Shown: positions 35,240 to 42,906 of the stretch, piece after piece
How the letters are laid out: every line of letters begins with the position of its first letter
Numbering within the stretch: position 1 is the stretch's first letter
Made by a program: the position numbers and the translations under genes
DNA from: Desulfotomaculaceae bacterium
Lineage (GTDB): Bacteria; Bacillota; Desulfotomaculia; Desulfotomaculales; Pelotomaculaceae
NCBI GenBank assembly: GCA_028696455.1
Contig: JAQVGZ010000006.1
Location: 1-63,039 of the forward strand
DNA: 63,039 bases
Reading direction: 5' to 3'
The notes under the pieces: model-generated
What the model was told of the DNA's origin: nothing
Database searches by the model: none
Seen by the model: the letters and a program-made list of their open reading frames with translations, nothing else

Positions 35240-36307
35240 GTGAGTAATAATAAAAATGTATATTGGCTTGAGGAAATTGAGCCAAATAACATGTATATCG
35301 CCGGGAGAAAGTGCTGTGGTCTTGGTGAAATGTCGAGAAACAATTTACCAGTGCCACCGGGCTTTGCTGTATCATTGTATGCCTATCAGAAATTTATTGA
35401 CGAAACCGGGCTCGGAAAAGAAATTCTGGCTTATTTCAAAGAGAATCGAAAGAAAATGGCAGAAGACGTGGGACTGTTCGAGGAAGCACATGTGTATATC
35501 GACGGGCTGGTCAATTCAAAACCAATGCCTACGGAAATTGAAGAGGACATTCTTAATCATTATCGTGAACTTAGCCAAAAATGCCAGATAGAGAATGTAA
35601 GCGTGGCTGTTCGATCCAGTGGTCCGGTTAGCATGCCGGGACAATTTGATACCTTTCTCAACGTAAAAGGTGAAGAAGCACTACTCAAGCATGTAATTAA
35701 AGTATGGGCCAGTTCTTTTAACGCCAGGGCTATGTCCTACCGTTTGCAAAGGAATATGCCCATTGAAAGCTCACCGATCGGAGTAGCTGTACTAAAGATG
35801 GTAAATGCAAAATCTTCCGGAGTTATGTTTACTCTAGATCCCTTAAACGGAGACCGTTCGAAAATTTTTATCGAAGGCAGTTGGGGATTGGGTGAAAGTT
35901 TGGTTAGCGGGCAGGTTACGCCGGATAAGTATACTGTGGATAAAGTGTTAATGACTGTTAACAAACGTGTCATATGTAATAAGGCCATAGAAATGAATTA
36001 CGATCCCGAGGGTAATATTGTTCCCGTGGATGTAGAGCCGGATAGACAAGAAGTGTCCTGTCTAAGTGACGAAGAGATTTTGCAGGTTGCATGTCTTGGT
36101 AAGAGGGTTGAACAACATTATAAGCTTCCCCAGGACATTGAGTGGGCATTAGATAAGGATTTTACTTTTCCTGATAATATCTTTCTACTTCAGACAAGAC
36201 CCGAAACGATATGGAACAAGAAGGAAGCAAAACCTATAGTTGAACCTAAAAAGAGCGCATTGGAATACATTACAAGCAATCTATTGACAGGGAAAAAACT
36301 GGGCTAA
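35240..36307 (+). CDS. Phenylphosphate synthase beta subunit (ATP-binding subunit)
   Basis: A 355-residue (about 40 kDa) protein equal to the N-terminal pyruvate/PEP-dikinase ATP-binding domain alone. Visible blocks: VAVRSSGPVSMPGQFDTFLNV, GVMFTLDPLNGD, EGSWGLGESLVSGQVTPD and the final FPDNIFLLQTRPET. It is the partner of the 613-residue phosphohistidine subunit, reproducing the 70 kDa plus 40 kDa split of the known enzyme. The third, CBS-domain subunit of the Thauera enzyme is not in the window. GTG 35240 follows GGGAGGGG. Confidence 0.82.
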   Translation: MSNNKNVYWLEEIEPNNMYIAGRKCCGLGEMSRNNLPVPPGFAVSLYAYQKFIDETGLGKEILAYFKENRKKMAEDVGLFEEAHVYIDGLVNSKPMPTEIEEDILNHYRELSQKCQIENVSVAVRSSGPVSMPGQFDTFLNVKGEEALLKHVIKVWASSFNARAMSYRLQRNMPIESSPIGVAVLKMVNAKSSGVMFTLDPLNGDRSKIFIEGSWGLGESLVSGQVTPDKYTVDKVLMTVNKRVICNKAIEMNYDPEGNIVPVDVEPDRQEVSCLSDEEILQVACLGKRVEQHYKLPQDIEWALDKDFTFPDNIFLLQTRPETIWNKKEAKPIVEPKKSALEYITSNLLTGKKLG

Positions 36308-36341
36308 GGCGCCCCGGTTGAATTAAAAAGGAGGAGATGTA

Positions 36342-37751
36342 GTGGATCTAAGGGAGTTTATTCAGAAGTGTGAGGAAGCGGGTCAGCTTAAACGCATTGA
36401 AACTGAAGTGGATTGGGATTTAGAGCTATCTCATATTGCCAAGATTAACGAAGAGAAGAAAGGCCCGGCGCTTTTATTCGAAAGGGTAAAAGGTTATAGT
36501 ACCCCGGTATTTACCAGTGCCTTTACTACCCCGGAGCGTTTTGCCATTGGTCTTAATAAGCCCTTGAACACCAGTATGTGCAACCTGTCCAAGAGTTGGA
36601 TGGAAGCAACTACTAAACAACTAATCCCGCCGAAAGTGGTGGATAGCGGACCGGTTTTTGAGAACATTATTGAAGGCGACAAAGTGAATTTGTTTAATTT
36701 CCCCGTGCCAAAGATGTACCCCATGGATGGCGGCCGTTTTATCGGTACAGCGGCGGCGTTGATTACCAAGGATCCCGAAACCGGTTGGATTAACCTCGGT
36801 ACTTACAGACAGCAAATTCTGGACAACAATAATGTCGGGGTCCAGATTATTAGGGGTAAACATGCTGAGTTTCATATGTTTAAGTACCGGGATCTAGGTA
36901 AGCCCATGCCGGCCGCTACGGTGATCGGCGGTGACCCGCTAAACTTCCTGACCGGGAGTACACTGGTTTCAGCCGGCACCTCGGAATACGATGTTATTGG
37001 CGCGCTTCGCAACGAGCCGACGGAAGTGTTTATCAGCAATCTTACCGGTTTACCGCTACCGGCATCAGCGGAAATAATTCTTGAAGGTTTTATCGACCCG
37101 GTCGCACGGCGTCAAGAGGGGCCATTTGGTGAGTACACGGGCTATTACTCCGGCAAAAAGAGTGAAGAGTGGCCTAAGCCATTTATGAATGTTAAACGAA
37201 TCTATCATCGTAATAGTCCCATTCTGCACACCACTACAGTCGGTAAGCCGGTTACGGACACCCATATGATTCAATCGCTTAACCGCACGGCTACCTTGTG
37301 GGCCGATTTGGAAACGATGCGTATTCCAGGGATCAAGTCCGTTTTTATTCCTCCCGAATCTACAGGCCGTTTCTGGGCAATTGTGTCGGTTAAGCAGATG
37401 TATCCCGGTCACTCCGCCCATGTAGGAAACGCTGTAATTGCCACTACCACCGGTCACTATGGTCTCAAAGGGGTTATTGTGGTTGACGACGATATTCCGG
37501 CCGATGACTGGACCAAAGTAATTTGGGCTATGAGTACTCGTTATAATCCTGTGGACCGGACCGAAATCATTAAAAGAGGTCGCTCAACCCCGCTTGATCC
37601 GTCTTTGCATATTAATGCCCGGGATATTGGTTCGCGGATTATCATCGATGCTTGCATCCCCTACGAGTGGGATAGAAAGCCCATGGAAATATTCCTGGAT
37701 AAAGAAATGGAACAAAAAGTGCTTAGCAATTGGAAAAAATACGGTTTCTAG
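36342..37751 (+). CDS. UbiD-family (de)carboxylase, probable phenylphosphate carboxylase
   Basis: A 469-residue prenylated-FMN-dependent enzyme. UbiD hallmarks: INLGTYRQQILDNNNVG and HAEFH around the cofactor site, and EGPFGEYTGYYS with the catalytic glutamates. In this context it would carboxylate phenylphosphate to 4-hydroxybenzoate, or act as a reversible hydroxybenzoate decarboxylase. The cofactor would be made by UbiX encoded at 45.7 kb. Only one UbiD gene is present, whereas Thauera uses two related subunits. GTG 36342 follows AAGGAGGAGATG. Confidence 0.88.
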   Translation: MDLREFIQKCEEAGQLKRIETEVDWDLELSHIAKINEEKKGPALLFERVKGYSTPVFTSAFTTPERFAIGLNKPLNTSMCNLSKSWMEATTKQLIPPKVVDSGPVFENIIEGDKVNLFNFPVPKMYPMDGGRFIGTAAALITKDPETGWINLGTYRQQILDNNNVGVQIIRGKHAEFHMFKYRDLGKPMPAATVIGGDPLNFLTGSTLVSAGTSEYDVIGALRNEPTEVFISNLTGLPLPASAEIILEGFIDPVARRQEGPFGEYTGYYSGKKSEEWPKPFMNVKRIYHRNSPILHTTTVGKPVTDTHMIQSLNRTATLWADLETMRIPGIKSVFIPPESTGRFWAIVSVKQMYPGHSAHVGNAVIATTTGHYGLKGVIVVDDDIPADDWTKVIWAMSTRYNPVDRTEIIKRGRSTPLDPSLHINARDIGSRIIIDACIPYEWDRKPMEIFLDKEMEQKVLSNWKKYGF

Positions 37752-37767
37752 GGAAATTAAAGCGTTA

Positions 37768-37797
37768 CCCAGGCACTTCTGCCCTGAAGTGCCTGGG
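37768..37797 (+). repeat. Perfect hairpin between ubiD-like and phosphatase genes
   Basis: CCCAGGCACTTC (37768-37779) pairs perfectly with GAAGTGCCTGGG (37786-37797) around a six-base loop, with no T run. It may protect or process the mRNA, or act as a partial terminator reducing downstream expression. Confidence 0.7.
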
Positions 37798-37843
37798 GAT
37801 GTCTAAACTTTAACTAACTGACATCCATCAGGAGGATAGGCGC

Positions 37844-38416
37844 ATGGATACTCTTGTGTTTGTTTGTACTGCCAACCGTTGCCGAAGCATATTTGCTGAA
37901 CAATTATTTAAACGCAGCTTGGAAACTACTGCGTTGCAGGTTTGCTCTGCCGGTATTTTAATTGAAGATTATTGGGAATTCCTATTAAGCTTTTGGAGCA
38001 AAAATAAGTTCAAGCTAGACAGGTCTTCTTTCTACGGTGTCCCGCCTTACCATCAGACGACCCGTTGCCTGGAGAAGATTGGTGTGGATGTCAGCAACTA
38101 TAAATCCCAGCCTTTTGACCGGAGGTTAGCCCAAGTTGCTAAGTTAGTAATAACCATGGAAGAAGTTCAGAAAACTGCACTCCAGCAGTCTTTCCCTGAA
38201 TTAAATGAGCGTATTTATACTTTCCGGGAATTTGTGGGTGACACCGGAACGGTCATCTACGAGGATACCTTATTTAAACCGCATTTTGATCCTTGGGATG
38301 CTCATGGTATCGATTTCCCAAAGTCCTATGTAGAGGGCTGTTTCCGCGAGATCGAAAATGGTCTTAGGAAGGGTCAACAACAAATTTTAAGTATCTTGAC
38401 CAAAATGTTTAGTTGA
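37844..38416 (+). CDS. Low-molecular-weight tyrosine phosphatase-like protein with insertion
   Basis: A 190-residue protein. The active-site loop CX5R(S) is CTANRCRS with C8 and R14, and the general-acid aspartate lies in DPWD at D149, so catalysis by the LMW-PTP mechanism looks intact. It is longer than the usual 150 residues because about 35 extra residues rich in Trp, Phe and Tyr follow the first strand (about 38-72). Being embedded in a phenylphosphate pathway, it may hydrolyse phenylphosphate, a structural analogue of phosphotyrosine, or regulate the pathway. Arsenate reductase is less likely. SD: CAGGAGGA. Confidence 0.78.
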   Translation: MDTLVFVCTANRCRSIFAEQLFKRSLETTALQVCSAGILIEDYWEFLLSFWSKNKFKLDRSSFYGVPPYHQTTRCLEKIGVDVSNYKSQPFDRRLAQVAKLVITMEEVQKTALQQSFPELNERIYTFREFVGDTGTVIYEDTLFKPHFDPWDAHGIDFPKSYVEGCFREIENGLRKGQQQILSILTKMFS

Positions 38417-38442
38417 TTAAGGCCATGATTTAAAAAGGGGCG

Positions 38443-39687
38443 GTGAAAATTCTGAATAAAAGAACAATAGCAATAATTAGCACCCTTGATACTAAACCTG
38501 AAGAAACCGGGTACCTTCGCGAACAGTTAAAGAAAAAGGGCTGTGATACGGTAATTATTGACGTTGGCACCAGAGGTAGCGCCGTGACTAGCGCCGATAT
38601 AACCCGTGAGGAAGTTTTAACGAGCGCCGGCGTGGCTGATCCGGCTAAACTGGACCGGCCTAAACTAATGAAAGCTATGATCGCAGGTGCCGGGCGTAAG
38701 GCAAACGAACTCATGCATAGTGGCAAAATGCATGGGATTATTGGTATTGGTGGGGCTACGGGAACGAATATGGCAACTGGCATCATGAAAACTCTTCCTT
38801 TTGGTGTGCCTAAGCTCATGGTCTCCAGTGTTGCCGCGGCCAGGGGATTGACCAGCCGGTTCTTTGGCACGGCGGATATAGCCATAATGCACTCCGTAAT
38901 TGATTTTACCTCATTGAATGACCTGATGCGAAATGTTTTGGACCGGGCAGCGGGAAGCATTGTCGGCATGGTGGAGGCAACCGGTGTAGTTACTTTTAGG
39001 GAAAAACAGCCAGGTAAAAAGCACGTTGCGATAACGATGTTGAATATGTGTGAAAAATGTGCCGATTATGTGCGTCATAACCTAGAGCAAGAAGGTTATC
39101 AGTTTGTCGGTTTTTCTGCCACGGGTGTGCCGGATATGGCGATGGAGGAATTAATAGAAAAAGAGGGCATCTTCGATGCGGTGATTGATCTTGCACCAGG
39201 AGCAGTCGGCGAAGAATTGCTAGGCGGCACTAGAGCGGGCGGTCCGACAAGGTTGGAAGCGGCTGGTAAGATGGGTATTCCGCAGCTTATTGCACCGTGC
39301 GTGGTTAACTTGATGACTCCTCCCAAAACCAAATACAAGCCTGATTATTATCAACGCAAAAAATATGATTTAGATGCTTTACGGACATTTTTAAGGGTTT
39401 CTCCAGAAGAGTTAGTTATTGTGGCAAAAGCATTTATCGAAAAGTTGAATAAAGCAAAGGGACCGGTAAAGTTCTTAATTCCGCTCAGGGGCTGGTCCGG
39501 TATAGATACTGAAACGAGTGTTCTTTATGAGCCCGAAACGGATCGGATATTTGTTGAAGAGCTGAAGAAGGGTTTAAGGAAAGATATTGAAATTAGGGAA
39601 GTAGACGCCAACCTGGAAGATCCCGCGTTTGCTATAGAAGTAGTTAAAGCGTTTAGGGAGTTGATGGATTCTAAGTCATATTCTTAA
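38443..39687 (+). CDS. Tm-1-like ATP-binding protein (UPF0261)
   Basis: A 414-residue protein of the Tm-1/UPF0261 family. The N-terminal nucleotide-binding domain (about 1-180) has AIISTLDTKPEE and GIGGATGTNMATGIMKTLPFG. The C-terminal TIM-barrel-like domain (about 195-410) has TMLNMCEKCADYVR, GFSATGVPDMAMEELI and FLIPLRGWSGIDTE. The family's biochemical function in bacteria is not established. GTG 38443 follows AAAGGGGCG. Its place within the phenol operon suggests a role with an aromatic or carboxylated intermediate. Confidence 0.86.
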   Translation: MKILNKRTIAIISTLDTKPEETGYLREQLKKKGCDTVIIDVGTRGSAVTSADITREEVLTSAGVADPAKLDRPKLMKAMIAGAGRKANELMHSGKMHGIIGIGGATGTNMATGIMKTLPFGVPKLMVSSVAAARGLTSRFFGTADIAIMHSVIDFTSLNDLMRNVLDRAAGSIVGMVEATGVVTFREKQPGKKHVAITMLNMCEKCADYVRHNLEQEGYQFVGFSATGVPDMAMEELIEKEGIFDAVIDLAPGAVGEELLGGTRAGGPTRLEAAGKMGIPQLIAPCVVNLMTPPKTKYKPDYYQRKKYDLDALRTFLRVSPEELVIVAKAFIEKLNKAKGPVKFLIPLRGWSGIDTETSVLYEPETDRIFVEELKKGLRKDIEIREVDANLEDPAFAIEVVKAFRELMDSKSYS

Positions 39688-39762
39688 CAGGTAAATGAAC
39701 CCGAAGTAATTTAATTAGTTGATTAATATGATAATAACTCTTATTAGGAGGGATTACAAAAA

Positions 39763-41412
39763 ATGAGAGCAATTCGGTACACAGATGAAATGATTAAGGA
39801 GTTTAGAGAAAAAGGTTTTTGGACTGATGAGACGTTTTACGACTTTTGGGCAAAAAACGCTAAAGAATACCCCGATCGGGAAGCCCTTGTTGATTCTAAG
39901 AACAGGATTACCTGGGCGCATGCTAAAGAATTGATAGATCGGCTTGCCTACCGTTGGGTAGAGATGGGCCTGCAGAAATACGACCGGATAATTATTCAGG
40001 CGCCAAATGAAGTCAACGCTTTTCTGGCGAGGATTGCCGCGGAACGTGCGGGGCTTATTTCTCTTGTTGTGTATGCTTATATGCGTCATAAGGAAATTTC
40101 ATACATGATCGAAAAAACGGAGGCCTCTGCAGTAGTTATTCCCAACACATACAGAAAGTTTGACTATCTGGGTATGTACGGTGAACTCCGTAAACTATCC
40201 CCTAACCTAAAGCATATTTTTCTTCTTGAAGAAGAGATTCCCGCTAGTGCGCCAGGAGGCACATCTTCCCTGCTAGATCTTTTCAAGGAGCCTGTGCCGG
40301 AAGAAAAGTTAAAAGTTTTGGATGAACGTCGGTTTGACCCCTTCTGTGATGTGGCGATGCTCACCAGCACAAGTGGAACAACCGGGCTACCCAAGCTTGT
40401 GGAGTGGAATATTGCACCGCGGCTTTGCACGGCCAAGGGTCGGGTTGATATCTGGAATCTAACTGTGGAAGATGTCACCGCTGCCATTGCCCCCTTTGCT
40501 GGAGGAGCGGCGGGTACGCTCACTTATTTCGCTGCTCCCCTGGTAGGAGCGAAGACCGTTTTGCTTGAAGAATTTACTGCCAGTAACGCACTTGAGCTTA
40601 TCCAGAAAGAAAAAGTAACGTGTATCGGAGTCGTTCCTACCCACTTAGTCCGGATGCTAGAACAGCAGGTGGATAAATATAACATTAGCTCGCTGCGTTT
40701 TATCCGCTCAGCTGGCGGTTATCTTGCTCCAGATGTAGGACAGATGGCCGAAAAAACGTTTGGTGGAGTGATTACAAGTGACCTGGGCACTCAGGATGTA
40801 GGTTCCGTATCCGGTTGCAGGGTGGACGATCCTCCGGAACTGAGAAGAAGGAGCGTGGGCAGGCCGCTTCTCGGCAATGAAGTCAGGCTTGTTGGTGAAG
40901 ACGGTAATGTTGTTCAGCCTGGTGAGCCCGGCCAGCTGTGGTTCAGGGGACCCAATTCTCCGGCCGGTTACTACCGCGACCCCGAACTCACCGCCACCGT
41001 CTTTGACAGTAATGGATGGGCAACCACCGGGGATATCGTTAGATATGATCAAGGGTGCCTCTGGATAATGGGCAGGGCTAAAGATATGATTATCCGGGGC
41101 GGCCAGAATATCTACCCGGCTGAGGTAGAAGGATTGCTTCAAGAACATCCAAAGGTTAAAATCGTGGCTATCGTTGGTTATCCAGATAGAGAATTGGGAG
41201 AACGTGCGTGTGCCTTTGTTGTTACTCAACCAGGTACAATCTTAACTCTTACAGAAATGGTTGCCTTTCTGAAGGAAAAACGACTCGCTTCATTTAAATG
41301 GCCGGAACGCTTGGAAGTCGTGGAAAATATACCGACTGTAGGCGATTCAGGGAAGGTCGACAAAAAAGTCCTTAAAGCAAAACTGGAAAGAAGCCTTAAA
41401 GAAAAACAATAG
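39763..41412 (+). CDS. Aryl-acid CoA ligase / AMP-forming synthetase
   Basis: A 549-residue ANL-superfamily enzyme. The AMP-binding motif TSTSGTTGLPK is near residue 207, followed by DLGTQDVG (A5 region), GWATTGDIV and the hinge motif GRAKDMIIRGGQNIYPAEVE. The sequence is of the 2,3-dihydroxybenzoate-AMP ligase subgroup. In this cluster the predicted substrate is 4-hydroxybenzoate, giving 4-hydroxybenzoyl-CoA for the following reductase. Acyl specificity cannot be read from the sequence. ATG 39763 follows TAGGAGGG. Confidence 0.85.
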   Translation: MRAIRYTDEMIKEFREKGFWTDETFYDFWAKNAKEYPDREALVDSKNRITWAHAKELIDRLAYRWVEMGLQKYDRIIIQAPNEVNAFLARIAAERAGLISLVVYAYMRHKEISYMIEKTEASAVVIPNTYRKFDYLGMYGELRKLSPNLKHIFLLEEEIPASAPGGTSSLLDLFKEPVPEEKLKVLDERRFDPFCDVAMLTSTSGTTGLPKLVEWNIAPRLCTAKGRVDIWNLTVEDVTAAIAPFAGGAAGTLTYFAAPLVGAKTVLLEEFTASNALELIQKEKVTCIGVVPTHLVRMLEQQVDKYNISSLRFIRSAGGYLAPDVGQMAEKTFGGVITSDLGTQDVGSVSGCRVDDPPELRRRSVGRPLLGNEVRLVGEDGNVVQPGEPGQLWFRGPNSPAGYYRDPELTATVFDSNGWATTGDIVRYDQGCLWIMGRAKDMIIRGGQNIYPAEVEGLLQEHPKVKIVAIVGYPDRELGERACAFVVTQPGTILTLTEMVAFLKEKRLASFKWPERLEVVENIPTVGDSGKVDKKVLKAKLERSLKEKQ

Positions 41413-41506
41413 AATGCGATCAAGCACATGAATACCAGCAAGCTGAAGGTTTGGGGAAAATAGGTTGATGTTGTGGTTATTACAAAATAAAAAAAGGAGG
41501 TTAGCT

Positions 41507-42376
41507 ATGTACTTACCGGATTTTGAGTATTATGCGCCCGATAGTTTAAAGGAGGCATGCAATATACTAGCACAATATGGTTCCAGGGCAAAAGTAATCG
41601 CGGGTGGGACGGACGTTTTACCCAAAATGAAACAAGACATCATAGCCCCGGAGGTGCTGTTATCGCTTAAGAACCTCAGCCAGTTGACTGATATTTTTTA
41701 TGAAAAAGGAAATGGAACAATAATCGGCTCCCGAGCAACCCATAATGACCTGGTGAATTCACCTGTCCTGCAGGAAAAGTACCTTTCCATTTGTGAGGCA
41801 GCTCACCATATGGCGAATAACCAGGTTAGAAATAGAGGAACCGTGGGTGGCAATATTGTAAACGCGGTGCCTTCTGCCGACCTGCCTCCGATCCTGATTG
41901 CCCTTGGCGCTATAGTTAAGCTAGTTGGAACCGGGGGAGAGAGGACAGTGCCCCTGGAAGAATTTTTTAACGGCCCTGGTAATACTGTGATCAAGCAAGA
42001 CGAGATTTTAACCGAAATTATCCTTCCCGACCAGCCCTTCACCGGCAGTACCTACATGAAATTCGGGCTGCGCCGCTCCGGCGCCCTGGCCGTAGTCGGT
42101 GTGGCTGCCGCGGTAGTTATGGATGGGGATATTTGTAAAGATGCCCGGATTGTCCTGGGCGCTGTTGCCCCAGTGCCCATACGTGCCAAAAAAGCAGAAG
42201 AATTACTTAAAGGTAAATCTGTTACAGACGGGTTCCTGGAAGAGGTCGGTGTGTGCGCTGCCGGAGAAAGTAAGCCCATATCTGATATACGTGGCTCGGC
42301 TGAGTACCGGCGGGATATGGTGCAGGTTTTTACCAAGCGTGCCCTGAAGAAAGCAATTCAAGAAGGACACTGCTAA
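41507..42376 (+). CDS. FAD subunit of molybdenum hydroxylase (HcrB-like)
   Basis: A 289-residue xanthine-dehydrogenase-type FAD subunit. FAD motifs: VIAGGTDVLPKM near residue 31 and RNRGTVGGNIVNAVPSAD near 115. The order FAD, 2Fe-2S, Mo matches 4-hydroxybenzoyl-CoA reductase operons. The Thauera enzyme's FAD subunit has an inserted four-cysteine [4Fe-4S] segment; here the few cysteines are scattered and that insertion is absent. ATG 41507 follows AAAAAGGAGG. Alternative: another Mo hydroxylase of an N-heterocycle or purine type. Confidence 0.87.
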   Translation: MYLPDFEYYAPDSLKEACNILAQYGSRAKVIAGGTDVLPKMKQDIIAPEVLLSLKNLSQLTDIFYEKGNGTIIGSRATHNDLVNSPVLQEKYLSICEAAHHMANNQVRNRGTVGGNIVNAVPSADLPPILIALGAIVKLVGTGGERTVPLEEFFNGPGNTVIKQDEILTEIILPDQPFTGSTYMKFGLRRSGALAVVGVAAAVVMDGDICKDARIVLGAVAPVPIRAKKAEELLKGKSVTDGFLEEVGVCAAGESKPISDIRGSAEYRRDMVQVFTKRALKKAIQEGHC

Positions 42377-42396
42377 AAAAGGGGGGAATAAAATAG

Positions 42397-42891
42397 ATGC
42401 AGGCGATTACAGACAATAACGGTGTAAAGCGCTATCTAATTACTTTAAACGTCAACGGGGACAGTTATTGCAGGGTTGTTAAAGCCAATACCACCCTGGC
42501 CAATTTTCTGCGTGAAGAACTGGATTTGACCGGGACTAAAAAAGGCTGCGAGCTGGGCGACTGCGGGTCCTGCACCGTCCTGTTGGACGACAAACCGGTG
42601 GACTCCTGCCTGGTTCTGGCGGTAGAGGCAGACGGGCGCAATATTACCACGATTGAGGGACTGGCGCAGAATGAAAAACTGGATAAGCTGCAGGAATCCT
42701 TTGTGAACAATGCTGCAGTACAGTGTGGTTACTGTACGCCCGGCATGATAATGTCTGCCAAGGCTCTCCTTAACCGCAATCCTCATCCCAGCGAGCAGGA
42801 AGTGCGTGAAGCTATTGCCGGCAATTTGTGCCGCTGCACCGGTTATGTCAATATTGTCAAGGCCGTGCTGGATGCGGCTGCTCAACAGTAA
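42397..42891 (+). CDS. [2Fe-2S] subunit of molybdenum hydroxylase (HcrC-like)
   Basis: A 164-residue protein with both [2Fe-2S] sites complete. The plant-type cluster uses C51, C56, C59, C71, and the second cluster C110, C113, C145, C147 (CGYCTPG, CRCTGY). It carries electrons between FAD and molybdopterin subunits. An SD GGGGGGAA-type stretch precedes ATG 42397. Confidence 0.93.
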   Translation: MQAITDNNGVKRYLITLNVNGDSYCRVVKANTTLANFLREELDLTGTKKGCELGDCGSCTVLLDDKPVDSCLVLAVEADGRNITTIEGLAQNEKLDKLQESFVNNAAVQCGYCTPGMIMSAKALLNRNPHPSEQEVREAIAGNLCRCTGYVNIVKAVLDAAAQQ

Positions 42892-42906
42892 AGGAGGTGT
42901 AAGCAA

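Noticed and set aside
33174..36307. Reading the two PEP-synthase-like genes as a frameshifted single pyruvate phosphate dikinase or PEP synthase
   Set aside because: The phosphohistidine part comes first and the ATP-binding part second, the C-terminal PEP/pyruvate barrel is missing, and both have their own SD; this is the phenylphosphate synthase split, not a broken gene.
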